A stretch of 64,000 bases of DNA from [Phialemoniopsis] sp. UDSM-2020 (GCA_018873225.1 JAEILZ010000003.1:1674001-1738000), one strand, 5' to 3'; positions 36,101 to 48,082 are shown, counted from the first letter of the stretch. A program made the numbers and translations. The notes: a model not told the origin generated them from the sequence alone.

Positions 36101-36440
36101 TGGCGACGTGAAGCGGCGTGAGCCCTCCTGTTCCGGCTTTGCATTTGAGCAGTTGGGGATGGGCCTTGAAAAGCCACCTAACAAACTCTTCATGCCCGCC
36201 AAGTGATGACTTCTTGGCAACGACATGCAACACTTCATCGTCGGCCCCTTCCCAGGTCGATAGCTTGCTCGTATCGACTGGCTGCTTATTTAGGCGAGCG
36301 CTATGCTTCTCCTCGAACCTTTTTCGTGCGGCTTCGTCGTTGAAGTTTGTGCCCGCCGCATCTCTCATGACATCCTCAACTTTGGTTTCGCTTCCTCCAG
36401 ACCGTCCTTTGGAGACCTCTGGGGCCCTTTTCTTCGGCAT
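33148..36440 (-). CDS. Ankyrin-repeat protein with C-terminal subtilisin-like (S8) protease domain
   Basis: Six exons, 36440-35189, 35132-34952, 34894-34597, 34538-34273, 34223-33878 and 33822-33148 (introns 49-58 bp), join to 1005 aa. Residues ~60-360 hold irregular ankyrin units (GLTPLHVAICNDNHEFV, ETCLHYAILF, YTALHIAV, DGDTPFQARL). A linker follows. From ~690 there is an S8 catalytic domain: Asp700 in AVIDDGIN, His740 in SGPHGTLMAEL and Ser896 in LTGSSVSTALAAG, so the triad is complete. No signal or pro-peptide is seen, suggesting an intracellular protease. Fungal proteins of this build are counted among NLR-like self/non-self or conflict proteins; that role is inference. It is divergent from the 457-aa gene across ~580 bp. 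An upstream in-frame ATG at 36548 is possible but adds a hydrophobic stretch. Confidence 0.85.
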
Positions 36441-37021
36441 GGTAAATGAAGACGGGCTCCAAGATAGGGGACAATACACAACGACTGGGAAAGGATAGAA
36501 CCACAGTGTTTTCCAACATGTCAAAGGCGAAGAAGATGTGCAGTTCATGCGGCGTGCGCTTCACAGACATTTCGGTGAACCTAGTGGTAATCCCAGGTGG
36601 CCCACTCATGCACGAAAGGGTTGCAACGCCAGCCGAGTTCGTCATCCAAGAGTCGTATCGCAAAAGACCTAGGAGGGGTCGCTATGCCTGACCTTTTTGG
36701 CTAGCAATATGTACCCCAAGACAGCGCTTACGGGTATCGGCGATCCTTATTCGCAACTCATTCATGCATTGTCCGCCCGTCAAAGCAGCCACTGTCACAT
36801 ATTTCAGCTTATATGACCGACAACTCCGAGGTGCAAGCCGATTGATATATCCACACCCTGGATATCGATGTTGGAAAAGCACATCTCCATGGCTTTAAAG
36901 GACAATTGGTAGCGCGCACGCAGTCTTGTGTTCAGGTCAATGCCTTCAATGCCTTCAAGCAGCACAAGTCCCAGCGAACTCTACGGCCGCGACCACAGCA
37001 ACAGTATTTTCGAATGCAAAG
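36441..37021. promoter_or_regulatory. Head-to-head intergenic region of the S8-ankyrin / 457-aa gene pair
   Basis: 581 bp separate two divergent ATGs. It should hold both promoters, and a shared bidirectional promoter is plausible. No distinct motif or gene was recognised. Confidence 0.4.
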
Positions 37022-38395
37022 ATGGAGGAAATAAGTCTCGGTCTTATGGCTGAGGGAGGCGAGAGTGCCTTCCATCTACCAAATCCGCCTGGGGAAGAAT
37101 TTCGCCGCGTGTTTGTGGCTACACCCAACGAGTCCTCGCCGCTTAGCATGAAGATCAAGCTGACTGAAATGCATCACGGTGTTATGATCTTCGAAGGCGA
37201 CCCATACCATGCCACGCTCTTGGTTTTCGAGTTTCGTTTCGAGAGCCGGTTGCAAAAACGCCGATATCAGTATGCGTCTGTGACCCTGGAGTTCTTTGAC
37301 AAGGGCCTTGACGGCAAGCGGGACCCTTGCGTCTCAGCCGTGGCACCGGACGGCATGCATTGGCTTCATAAGACATCCTACGATAAGACGACCAAGTACG
37401 GCTACACTGGTGGTCTCGAAACTGGTAAGGACATGGCAACGGCAAAAGCGGGAGCCCATTGGGATGTCGAATACACCAAGCCCGCCAAGTTCAAGGCCAC
37501 GCTCACGGGGAAGGCAACTTTTGGCAAGGACAAATATAGGCATGAAACCGTTGCGAAGTGGACCATGGAAGAAAACAAAGACGAGAAAGACGGGATCCCT
37601 TCGTTCTTACAGACCGCGGTCCTACTTAGGCGCGCCGAGGACAGGCCGTTCTTTGCCACGGTCAAGGTCGAAAGCGAGGTTGACATAGCTTCCGCCGGGC
37701 GTCGTAGCCTGCCCGTCACGACCGACAAGGACAAGATTATTGATCCTGTCACCTTCACGCCCGGCAAGTTGCAGATGCGGAGCAACAGCGCTATTGGTAT
37801 CGAGGAGCATCAACTAAGCGAGATGCAAAAGCTTCCCATAAAAAGCTACTTCCGGGTCAGTCTTTCGCAAGAGGATATACTCACACCTCCTGCTCCCCCC
37901 GCACATCCTCCGGCCAGCTTGCCACCTGCAGGTAGCAATCTGGAGGGCGCGAAATTGGCCCCCACGGCAGCAATTGAGACACAATTTTCGCCCCCAACAC
38001 TATCAACAGAGGCGAGCCCGGAAATCACTGACCCTATCGCGACCGTTGTTGCTCCCACATCATTGCCTGTGGTCCCTGTCGAAGGAACGCACATATTGAT
38101 CCAGCCCAATATTCCCATACCGGTGCCTCTCCAGACGCCGCAAGAGCCAGCAAGGACCATTCTCACCGAGATATCGATAGACTCACGCAAGAGTGCTTTG
38201 ACAACAGCATTGGAAGCGGCTAGAGCAGCGCAGGAGGCGGCAGAGGCGGCAGGACAGGCTGCGGCGAGAGCAGCCGAGGCCGCAACAAAGGCAGCTGAAG
38301 CAGTGGTTAAGGCTACTGAGGCAGTCAAGGCAGCGGTCGCAACAGTAGCGGCAATATCGGCTTTAGAGCAGCAGTCTGTTGGAGACCATCACTAG
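37022..38395 (+). CDS. Hypothetical protein with alanine-rich C-terminal helix, 457 aa
   Basis: Single exon, start at ATG 37022 (MEEISLGL), the first ATG in the frame. I do not recognise the family. Residues 1-~290 form a beta-rich globular region (VTLEFFDKGLDG, VSAVAPDGMHWL, FLQTAVLLRRAEDRPFFATVKVESE). A proline-rich linker follows (~310-400). The C-terminal ~50 residues are almost pure Ala/Glu/Lys (AAEAATKAAEAVVKATEAVK) and should form a long amphipathic or coiled-coil helix. There is no signal peptide. It sits head-to-head with the S8-ankyrin gene and just upstream of an NLR in the same orientation, so it may belong to the same recognition locus (inference from position only). Confidence 0.65.
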   Translation: MEEISLGLMAEGGESAFHLPNPPGEEFRRVFVATPNESSPLSMKIKLTEMHHGVMIFEGDPYHATLLVFEFRFESRLQKRRYQYASVTLEFFDKGLDGKRDPCVSAVAPDGMHWLHKTSYDKTTKYGYTGGLETGKDMATAKAGAHWDVEYTKPAKFKATLTGKATFGKDKYRHETVAKWTMEENKDEKDGIPSFLQTAVLLRRAEDRPFFATVKVESEVDIASAGRRSLPVTTDKDKIIDPVTFTPGKLQMRSNSAIGIEEHQLSEMQKLPIKSYFRVSLSQEDILTPPAPPAHPPASLPPAGSNLEGAKLAPTAAIETQFSPPTLSTEASPEITDPIATVVAPTSLPVVPVEGTHILIQPNIPIPVPLQTPQEPARTILTEISIDSRKSALTTALEAARAAQEAAEAAGQAAARAAEAATKAAEAVVKATEAVKAAVATVAAISALEQQSVGDHH

Positions 38396-38842
38396 ATAGA
38401 CAAGAAGCCGGGCGAGTGCCTACCTGCAGCCGAGGATGAGCAATTTATTGGTCCGCAATGCGAAGCCTTCTGCAACACTTGTCACACGTATATGCAGTAA
38501 TCATCCCACACCAATGAGTAATGACCCACCCGCATGCAATACAACATGACGCATTTCGTGGCTTGCAGGCCAGCTGAAAGTCCTGGACTCGGACGAGCAG
38601 CAGAATTCCACACCTCCCTTTGCAGCTACCTTCGTCACGGCCCATGCTATGAAGCCCGGGTTAGCACATTACGATCCGTCCCGGATACTCGTCACATCTG
38701 TGCGATTACGGTCAATTCGGTAGGAACTTACGACGTCTAGAGCGAGGGAGCGGGCCTGTAGAGCCTCATATCGCGTTCTGCGCATTGTCAGGCCTGCTTT
38801 TTTTCCTTCTCATCAATCTCAGACGTGTGGACGAACAGCACC
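38396..38842. other. Intergenic spacer upstream of the SPRY-type NLR
   Basis: 447 bp between a stop and the next ATG on the same strand. It presumably contains the NLR promoter. A pyrimidine-rich run (TTTTTTTCCTTCTC) lies ~35 bp before the ATG. No gene is seen. Confidence 0.35.
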
Positions 38843-41800
38843 ATGGCGCAGTAAGTACATTATGGGCAGACAGGGCACCCTGACTTGACTAATCAACTAA
38901 CTCTTTCAAGAATCGTGCTCGTGAACGGGGTCGGCGACTACGAGGAATGCGAAGCTTCTGAGAAGCCGAGTCGAAGGGAGATCTTTGCCAGCCGATTTCG
39001 TCAGGTTGTTAAGAATGACCGGGTCAGGATCTTCAACTCCATTGAGAAGGGCGCGACCCTCGATGAGAGCTACTTCCACGACAAGGCTATGGCTATCATT
39101 CAGAGCCTTCAAATGCCACCGATGAAAGGTGATCCTGTAAGTTATCAGACTACCTTCTCGCTATGCTTCGTCTAACCGCGTTTCGATTGTTGTAGGATAA
39201 TCTCGCCCCGATTGTGTTCGTTGCACATAACACGGGTGCTACGCTTGTCAAAAAGGTAACGGAGTTCATTAGTGCTGTCATATTGACATTGTCTGCTGAC
39301 ATGGTGACCTCTCTGATAGGTTCTTGTCCTTGCCTCTGAGGACCATCGTTACCAATGGATAGCCTTCTCTTCCGTAGCTTTGGTAGGTGTTGACTCCAGA
39401 CAGCAACTCATTCAGCCAATACACTTTGCGCTGATCATGCTAAAGTTTCTAGTCGAGTCTCCCAACTATACGAGCCCTGACACCTGGCAGCAATTCTTCT
39501 TCCAACTGCTTGCCAACGCCAGACTTGAGCCATCGAATATTCAGGCATTGATCAGCTCGATGCCGGTTGTGTTAGCCCAGGCCGAAACGGAATTCTCATC
39601 CATCTTCCATGCTTTCGATATCAAGACTTACGATCCCGACAATCAAGACTATCAAGTATACGTGAGTAATTTGCGCTGCTAGTATTGTGCGTGACACTCT
39701 GAACTGATAGAGCATGCCTCATTCTAGGCTGGATCAGATAATCCTTGGGACTTTCAAGAAGACGAGACAAGAATGGAGGACATATTTCTACGCACAAGAG
39801 CTGCACTCCGTAGTGCACCTATCCGTGAGTGTCCTCCATAAAGCAATCTGCCTGGGAGATACTCTACTAACACACTGGGCCCTCAGGACTTAACGCGACC
39901 TACCAGAACTTCCTTGGCCTTCTCTCTCGCCCAGATGCTTCAGTGAGCCGTCTGAGGATAACCTCGGTTGACCCATATGACCTCCCCTGGCTGGAGCATA
40001 GCACCGCTTATCAATCTTGGTTGACAAGCGAGACATCCAGCATCTTTGGTCTGAGTGGCCGTCCAGGTTCTGGAAAGTCTTATATCTCCATACAAGTCCT
40101 GCACTCTCTGCTTGCCAAGAACTCTGGCTCGGATGCCTTGTTTCTGAGCTTCGGCTTTTATCGCTGGGATGACAGACGAAACTCAGAGAGGAGCATAATT
40201 GCCTCACTCATCCGCCAGTTGCTCACTTTGAGACCGGGTTTCTATAGGCGTGCGCGTTACGCAATTGACGCTCTTTCTCGCCTCCCGGTAATTTCGTGCG
40301 AACAGCTTTGGGACCTCTTTCGCTACCTCCTGACGATACCAAAATATTCCCGGATGTTCATCATCATGAACGCAGTCGATCACTGCCAGCAGCCTATCGC
40401 GACCAAGCTAGCACAGCTTATTGATACCGAGCACATGACAATGCCACTCAAAATTTTCATGACGAGCTCCATCTCGATAGAACTGCCAAAAGGTATCCCG
40501 TACCTGGAAGCGACGGCAGATAGTGAGGAATGGAGTTTAGCCGTCCGCCATATTGCCGAAAAGAGAGTCGAAAGAATGCTCGAGAAGCGGGGGGTGTGGA
40601 AAGATTCGCGAGATGCTATCGTCTCAAAGCTTTGCACCGGTGCCTATACCTATCTCGATGTCAAGATCTATCTCGACGTACTAGAGCACAACAATATCCC
40701 TTCGACCAGGGAAGCATTGGATCAACAGTTGATGGCCCCACTTCTCTCACTCGACCGATCTTTCAACATGATGCTGGAGGGGATAGAGAAAGATTGGCGA
40801 GTCAAACTGGCACTGAACTGGATTTACCACGCGCTGAGGCCTCTCACCATCTCTGAGCTTGCGGTGGCTCTTGCTATCAGCTCGGACCTCATTCCGGGGA
40901 ATGGGGCCGTTGACCTTACGTTCGACCTCCTCGTGGATAAAGTTTCTTGGGATTTGATTAGGGACCTGGGGTTTCACTTGGGAGCGACCATTCGAGTGAC
41001 GAACAACAGGATCTTTCTGACTCACAATCAATTTCGCAAGACTCTGATGGATCATGAAGACCTCCTAATTCCCGATTTCGATACCAAAGCGGCTCAGTGT
41101 TGCGTATCATATCTCGAAGTGTGCTCCAAGTACGAAGACAGGTTGTCTCTTGAGCAAGACAGAACAAATCACCTCCACATTCGGGTCGCCACCACATTTA
41201 TCGAATATGCTCAGCTGTACTGGCCGTCACACTATAAGTCTGGGGCAACAGACCCTGACACGGATGCTTCAATTTTGCGCTTCTTCAGGTCCGGCAGTTG
41301 GACACTAGAACTGGGGCAGCGAGATGCGGATTTCACTCTCAAAGTCGACATGCAGAACTCACCACTGCTGCTAGCGACAGACCTCGGACTAGAGCGGATA
41401 GTACATGATATCCTCCAAGCAGACAAGACCGAAGAAATGAAGCATTTCGACATTGCTCTATCCATAGCAGCTTGCAGCAGGAACACCGAAATTCTGAAGC
41501 AACTCCTAGCAACCAAACGTTATACCTCACTGCTTCAGCCTCTGCGCAGGGCTGCTGAGTACGGTTGCGTCGAAAGCTTTCAGATCTTGTCGTCTTCGCT
41601 CAGCGAGGCGGAGCTTGAGGGCCTCAAATCAGATGCAGCTGCTGATAGCTTGGCACTTTTGGCTGCTTCGAGCCGTCAGTCAGAGGCGTTCGAGATATTG
41701 CTGTCTGAAGGATACGAAATGAAGGCAGTGGACGAGCTAAACAATACAGCAGTCCATATTGCGGCCCGCCACGGAGATCTGCAGATGTTGTCAGCAATCC

Positions 41801-44800
41801 ACAGCCACCGAGAGGCAGACTTCCTTGCGGATATGAAGAAGCTCAGTTATGATGATAGAACTCCACTTCAGCTTGCCAGTATGCATGGCTCTGTCAAGGC
41901 TTTCGACTTCCTCCTCGAAAAGTGCCGTAAGGATTCTCCGGGCGAACTGAACCTTGAGACCGAGAACAGAACACTGCTGCAGCTAGCTGCTGAGTATGGC
42001 CATCTGGAGATCGTCGACAAGCTGATCGCGGCTAAAGCGAAACTCTCAGGAATGTATCCTACTCCAATCGAGCTTGCAGCCCGAAGTGGGCATTACGATG
42101 CCGTTTGCGCTCTTTTCCACGCCATGGAATCTGACGAGGCTGCCGTTGAGCTCACCCCTCAGGAGAAATGGAACCTAGGTGCGAAGGACGCCTTGAAGGC
42201 TGCCATTGAGAACGGTCATACGAAGGTCGTGGAGTATCTAGTGAAGCAAGCGCCAGCCGAGTCCCTGTCTCGTTCCTACGCGGAGGATGCCGTGGAGTCG
42301 GGCCGGCTACAGATACTGGAGATTCTCGTCGAGGCGGGTATCCCTGTCAAGCAGGAGCCCGACATTTACAACTCACTCCTGGACATTGCTATTCGCGAAG
42401 ATTATGTGGATGTCGTCCATTACCTATTGAGCCAGGGCGTGACGTCGCAATGGGATGGCAGCGAAAGCTCGATTCACTACGCAGCTTGCCGCGGTCATGA
42501 GTTTTGTCTTCGTGAGTTACTACGAGCTGCCACTGACGACGAAATTTTGCGAAAGAACGCGAATGGCGACACTGCCCTAGATATAGCTGCAGAGTACTGC
42601 CAGTTGCATGCCTTCAAAGAGCTGTTCGCCTGGAAGGATGGTCGCCTCCTCGGCGATCAACAAAAACGACCAATAATTACTCTGAATCTAGTTATCGGAA
42701 GGGAAGGGTCTGAAATGTATCACGAACGTGATCGAGTCGAGTTTGTGGAGTACCTCCTTTTCAACGAGTGGCCCGCTAGTCCAGAGGAGAACACCGGTCA
42801 GGAAACTCCTCTGTGTCTCGCCGCTAATCGTAGCGACGAGAAGCTGGTCAAGTTGCTCCTCGAGTATGGCGCGGAGCCCGACTTTAGTGACAGCATTGGC
42901 AAAACGCCTTTGCATATCGCCGTCGACAAAGAGGCGATGGAGGTCATCAAGACCCTCATGGATTATGGAGCCGACCCCAACAAATGCGGACCAGAGGATG
43001 AGACAGCGGTTCATATGGCCGCCAAGAAGGATAGCGACGAGTCACTACGCGCAATTCTGGGGCTAGACAAAGATGGAAATCCGATACCTTCTTCCGAGCG
43101 CCGCATCGAGCCGAACATCACCAAGCCAGCCCCTGGTGACTGGACGGCTCTTCACTTCGCCAACGCATCTGTCAGCGTTACTGAGACACTCCTGAAGACC
43201 TGGCCGCGCTCGGAGGTAGACGCGCGGCTCAACGAGTCTGAACAAACGGCTTTGATGTTAGCTGCTTCCTCAGGGTCCGACGAAGTTGTCCTTCAGCTAC
43301 TCAAGGCGGGTGCGGACCCCAAAGCTCAGGACTCCCGTGACTGGACAGCTCTACACCATTGTGCGTACCGCGACCCGCCAAGTGTCGAGACGGCGCGGCA
43401 TCTCTACGAGTACGGCGCACCTGTCAACGCCAGGGCGAAGGATGGAGAAACACCTCTCGGCATAGCTTCTAGGAATTCCGACAACAGCCATGCGCTGTAC
43501 TTGCTGAACACGGCAAAGGCGGATGCCAACCTGCGTGGGGGCACATTGGACTCGCCATTACAAGCAGCGGCATACCGTGGCGATCTAGAGCTAGCTACCA
43601 GCCTTCTTGCAGCCGGCGCCGACCCAAAAGCCCAGGGAGGATCGTTCGGCTCACCACTACACGCGGCGGCATGGAGTTGCAATGCCGAGCTGGTTCGACT
43701 GCTCGTCGGCAAGGGTGCCGATGTCACTCTCATGGAAAGGCCATTCGGCACACCGCTCCACGTCGTGGTCGAGGCCGTCGCGGGCAACGGTGGAGATGCC
43801 GATGAAATTGCGACATATCTCGTGAACCAGGGCGCAGACATCGACGCCCGCGACTTTGGCGACAGCACGCCGCTTATGCTCTCGCCGACCAACTCGACGT
43901 TGGCTAGCAAGGTGTTGCTGGGATTAAATGCTGATGTGAACGCGAGGAGAAGCAACGAACAGACATACATGCACAGCGTCGCGCAGTACGGCACGCTCGA
44001 TTCGATCGAGCTGCTGCTGGGCGCGGAGGCCAAAGTCACTATCCGTGATGGATGTGGTAGAAGTACCCTGTACTGCGCGGCGATCGGCAGACCAATCGAA
44101 GATCCCGACTCCAAGAAGGGAGTGCCTATAGAGAACTTTCGGGCCATCCTAGCAAGTCTTCCAGAGGAGGAGAGGAAGCTTTACCTCGCGGAAGCTATAC
44201 CAGCGGCGTTGAAGGCGGGTGCCCGCGACATTTTCCAGGCTATCATCGAGGACAAGACCGTCAACCCGAACGTGCCCGACAGAAGCGGGTGGACGGGTTT
44301 GGATTTGGCTATCTGTTACGATATGGAAGAGGAGGTAAAAGTTCTGGAGGAACTTGGTGGTGCGAAGGGCAGCCATGCGGACCCTAGCGGACCATCTCCC
44401 ATTGACACAAATTGGTTTGTCCATGTCGCTGAAGATGGCTCCGTGGCGTGGATGGAACGTATGAGCCCCATCAATCACCCAATGGCTGGAAAGACATACT
44501 GACTTGGCCCTTTGTGTGTAGCCTTTGGCAACGAGACCACGCCGCTATTCAATCAGGGGTCCATGCGAGCTGACCACAGCATTCCGATGGACAAAGGCGT
44601 CTTCTACTTCGAAGTCGAAATCGTTGAGTGCTGGAACAATAGGTACGTGATTCCGCTATCGCACCTAACCAAGTCAACACCATAGCTCATGCTTCACTGC
44701 AGTATCGTCGCTGTTGGACTCCTGCAAGAAGTTCACCGTCTCGATGACTTTGTCGGCTGGCAGGCGGGCTCCGTGGGCTATCACAGTGACGACGGGGTTT

Positions 44801-45170
44801 TCTATGCAGGAGGCACTCCATCTGGATCTGGATCTCCGTATGGTGCTGGCAAAGTCGTCGGCGTAACGGTAGATCTTTCGCAGAAGAAGGTTTGGTTCAC
44901 GCTGGATGGCATCGCAGCTGGTAAGTAGTCTCTCTTGCCTCAGTGGGGGGAGAACTTTGCTGACTTGTACGTCTTTGCGAACGTCTAGGTGATGCGGTGG
45001 ATTTACCACCCGCTCAATTGTATCCGACTGTCTCGTTTCAGCCAAGCGAGGAAGATACGAGACCTTTGAAGGTGAAATGGAGGATGAAGAAAGAGGGCGG
45101 CGAGCCGTTCGCTCACAAACCTAGAGTGGAAGCGCCATCGGAGAGCAAGACTTCAGTTGAAGAGGACTAA
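38843..45170 (+). CDS. NLR-like protein: SesB-like pseudo-esterase, P-loop NTPase, ankyrin repeats, SPRY
   Basis: Nine exons, 38843-38850, 38911-39136, 39196-39255, 39320-39661, 39728-39824, 39887-44458, 44522-44642, 44703-44920 and 44989-45170, give 1941 aa. The N-terminus (IVLVNGVGD, then PIVFVAHNTGATLVKK) aligns with SesB-type esterases, but the nucleophile Ser is Asn90 and the oxyanion motif HGLGG is NGVGD, so it should be inactive. The NTPase has Walker A GRPGSGKS (Lys308). Walker B reads IIMNAVDHC where the NLR at 49946 has IFVDAMDEC (Asn406, His410), suggesting weak ATP hydrolysis. About 25 ankyrin-like units fill ~560-1740. The last ~170 residues form a SPRY/B30.2-like domain (FGNETTPLF, GVFYFEVEIVE, AVGLLQ, WFTLDG). 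Such proteins are inferred to sense non-self ligands through the repeats and SPRY. No signal peptide. Confidence 0.85.
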
Positions 45171-46870
45171 GTAGATCAGGAAGGATATGCCCCGTCCTCA
45201 AGATGAAGATTCGTGAAGCTTGATGGAACATCGTCATAGTAAGAAAGAGATTTTGGAACCAAGAAATCGGAATGGGCGTTTGATTGGAGCGGTTGGTGGA
45301 GGTTTGCTTCGTGGACTTGACTTGGGATTGTGTGGAAACATTTCTTGTCTCAGCACCACTCAAATATCCCAGGATAGCCATCTGATTACATCCTAGCAGC
45401 AATCTCTCGCGACTGATAGTCTTTCGTACGGAGATACTGCTCTGTGGGCCTAAGCAAACGGATGCGATCGCCATGATACCGTGTCAGCGAGATCAGATCA
45501 CTCACAGTGAAAATATTATCCCTGTCTTCTGGGCAATGTTCGACAATGCTGGTCTATATGGATCCGTTCACTCGGTGCAAGTTACTCGATATGACTATTC
45601 AAAGTTCACTAGAGCGCGCAATGGAGTCGCCTCTCGATAGAAGGTTTCACCACTTGGTCGGGTGCACCCGCGTCGAGAGCTCTCATCTCGCTCGGATCCG
45701 GCGGAGACAGCAGCTAGTGAGGCTACAGTGCTTCGGCTGCGACGACGTCAATGGCATCCATGTCAGGCCCTCCTTGGCTAGTCTGCTTCTTTGACGGATG
45801 TCAGGCACTAGTTCCCGACATGCTGGGCGCGCACTCGCATTTCAGAGGCCAATTTGGCAGATGTCAGGGCATGAAATGGAGCGTGGGTGGGAACCAGGTT
45901 GAGGCGGTCGAGACCCTTGTCCGTCTCAGCTTCAGCCCCTGGTTGAGCCCCCTTGCCCCGCTGACCCCTGTTGTCTCTCCCACACGCGACGACGCAGGGA
46001 AAAACATCAGATGGGCAATCCCATCTCAATGATCTCCCTCATCAAGAGTTTCACATTCCTTGCTGTCGATTCAAGAGCCGCCCTGTCGTACCGGGGATGG
46101 TCCAGTGGTGACACGCCCCAAGCTATGGGATGATCTTGGCTGATCTTTTCTGGTGGCCATTCCTTGGTAAATGGGCGGGGATCATTGTTCATGGAGAGAG
46201 GCTTATTCCTCTCCTTTTGCCTGATGGCCGCCAGGGATCCTGCGATCACAAACCAGACGACCAGAGCATGAGGTCTCTGATCCAGGCAGCGCATCCTGTT
46301 TGCTCGGTCCAATCCGACTAACACTGGAGACTCTCCCAGAGAACGTGGGCTAGGTTGGCGGCTAGTGCTGCCAGACTGAAGCCAAAACCCACACAGGCCA
46401 CGATGCCCCATCCCCCAACCCCTGCACCTCCAAAACGCACCAGCCAGTTTCAACACCAAGACCTCAAGCGATGAGACCAGGAGCATCGCCCAGGCTCGTG
46501 GCCCCGTCATCACGAACCCGTTGCGGCAAGGAGCCGAACTGCAACCCTATTATGGGTAAGCGACGGTCTGAGCTCCTCCATCGTGTGCCCAAGATAAATA
46601 CGTCTGCCACGTCCGTCCTCTTGATGACGATTTTGTTCCTTTCTTTCCTCATCCGCTTCATTCATTTTCTTGCTTGTCTGTTTCTTGACATTCAGTCTTT
46701 ACACTCTTCTTCGTTCTTTACCAGTTCTGTGAACTGCCGGTTTTTATCTGTACCTTGAAATCATCATTTCTCTTCTCTCAATCAACCTCCCAACGGCCTC
46801 ACCTTCATTTCCAGGCATTCAGGACAATTCTCTTTTAAACGTCGTCTAAGAAACCAAGACTCAAGCAAAG
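45171..46870. other. Intergenic region with long pyrimidine-rich leader
   Basis: 1.7 kb without a supported gene; frames on both strands lack family features. The last ~250 bp before the ATG at 46871 is strongly C/T-rich (TTCCTTTCTTTCCTCATCC and similar). This is typical of highly expressed fungal genes and probably the promoter and 5' UTR of the secreted protein gene. Confidence 0.4.
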
Positions 46871-48082
46871 ATGTACATGCGTACCTCCACCATCCTCCTC
46901 GCGGCCTCCGTCGCCGTCGAGGCCCGCTTCGGCCAGGAGCAGGGCAACGGTGCCATCGAGGCCATCGGCGCCCTCTCCGACCTCGGCAACCCCGGCCAGG
47001 CCGCCACCCTGGCCGGCGGCTCCATCCAGTTCCTGCTCGCCGCCGCCAACCCCTGCGCCAAGCTGCAGCAGGCCGACGCCATCGTCGCCGCCCTCGGCAC
47101 CAGCGACCGCGCCATCGCCGCCGCCCGCGGCCTCGTCGCCGCCGAGCAGAACTTCAACCCCTTCGTCGTGAGCGTGCCCAACATCTGCTCCGACCCGGCC
47201 CTGCCCGCCACTGCCGAGCTGCGCGGCGTCGTGCCCCTCATCGACCCGGCCGTCACCGGCTCCGACGTCGAAAACGCCAACGCCGAGGCCTCCAAGACCA
47301 ACCCCTTCGCCGCCGACGGCCTGAGCGTCGCCGACGTCATGGCCGCCAACGGCTTCTCCAACTTCACCGCCGTCGGCTCCGATGGCGCCAAGACCGGTGG
47401 CAACGCCAATGCCGGTAACGGAAACGCTGGCGGAAACAACAACAACAACAACAACAACAATGGCGGTAACCAGAATGCTGGCGGCAACGACAATGCCGCC
47501 GCCCCCATCAAGTGCGGTGGCAACGCCGGCGGAAACGCCGGCAACGCTGCCAACGGCACCGACAACGCAAACACTGGTAACGGAAACAACAACGCCGGCG
47601 GTAACAACAACAACAATGGCGGCGATAACACTGGCGACAACACTGGCGCCGGCAATGGCAACGCCGCCGGCACCGGCGCCGTGACCAACGACGTGACGGG
47701 CAACTTCCCCGGCTTCGTCGCCTCGTCCGACGCCTCGCTCGACTTTGGCAAGTGCGTGCCGACCATGAAGTTCGAGCCGGGTCTCAACGGCCGCAAGGAG
47801 ACCGAGTTCACCTTCCAGGCCATCGACCCGCTCGTCAACAAGGGCCAGCAGGAGGCCCTGAACCCGGCCATCATCGCCAACCGCATCAAGGACCAGCTGA
47901 CCAACGTCTGCGGCGCCAACCAGGCCGCCAAGGACGCCGCCGTCGCCGCCATGGCCCAGATCGCCGCCATCACGACCCGCGACGCCAGCGTCGCCAACAC
48001 CTGGAACACGGCGCTCGGCTTCGACGGCGCCGACATCAACCCCGACAACGCCCCCAAGGCCGGCCTCGTCGGCCACACCTAA
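46871..48082 (+). CDS. Secreted protein with Asn/Gly-rich low-complexity centre, 403 aa
   Basis: Single exon. An N-terminal signal peptide (TSTILLAASVAVEA, cleavage near residue 18) is followed by FGQEQGNGAIEAIGALSDLG. The N-terminal (~20-170) and C-terminal (~285-403) parts look globular, with four or more cysteines (NPCAKLQ, NICSD, FGKCVP, NVCGAN) that could form disulphides. Between them (~175-270) lies an Asn/Gly/Ala tract with a run of nine Asn. Fungal homologues with such tracts are often loosely annotated as circumsporozoite-like, a composition-based label without meaning. Codon use is extremely C-ending and the leader is pyrimidine-rich, which suggests high expression. Function unknown; probably extracellular or wall-associated. 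A second ATG at 46877 could also serve as start. Confidence 0.75.
   Translation: MYMRTSTILLAASVAVEARFGQEQGNGAIEAIGALSDLGNPGQAATLAGGSIQFLLAAANPCAKLQQADAIVAALGTSDRAIAAARGLVAAEQNFNPFVVSVPNICSDPALPATAELRGVVPLIDPAVTGSDVENANAEASKTNPFAADGLSVADVMAANGFSNFTAVGSDGAKTGGNANAGNGNAGGNNNNNNNNNGGNQNAGGNDNAAAPIKCGGNAGGNAGNAANGTDNANTGNGNNNAGGNNNNNGGDNTGDNTGAGNGNAAGTGAVTNDVTGNFPGFVASSDASLDFGKCVPTMKFEPGLNGRKETEFTFQAIDPLVNKGQQEALNPAIIANRIKDQLTNVCGANQAAKDAAVAAMAQIAAITTRDASVANTWNTALGFDGADINPDNAPKAGLVGHT
47396..47670 (+). repeat. Low-complexity AAC/GGC-rich coding repeat
   Basis: Degenerate repeats of AAC, GGC and GGT codons encode Asn/Gly/Ala. The purest part is an (AAC)n run at about 47435-47460. It lies wholly inside the secreted protein gene and keeps frame. 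Such tracts vary in length between strains. Confidence 0.8.

Noticed and set aside
44459..44515. Ankyrin NLR ending at the TGA near 44,503
   Set aside because: A 63-bp intron (GTATGA, ACTGAC branch, TGTAG) removes the stop and joins the SPRY-encoding exons in frame.
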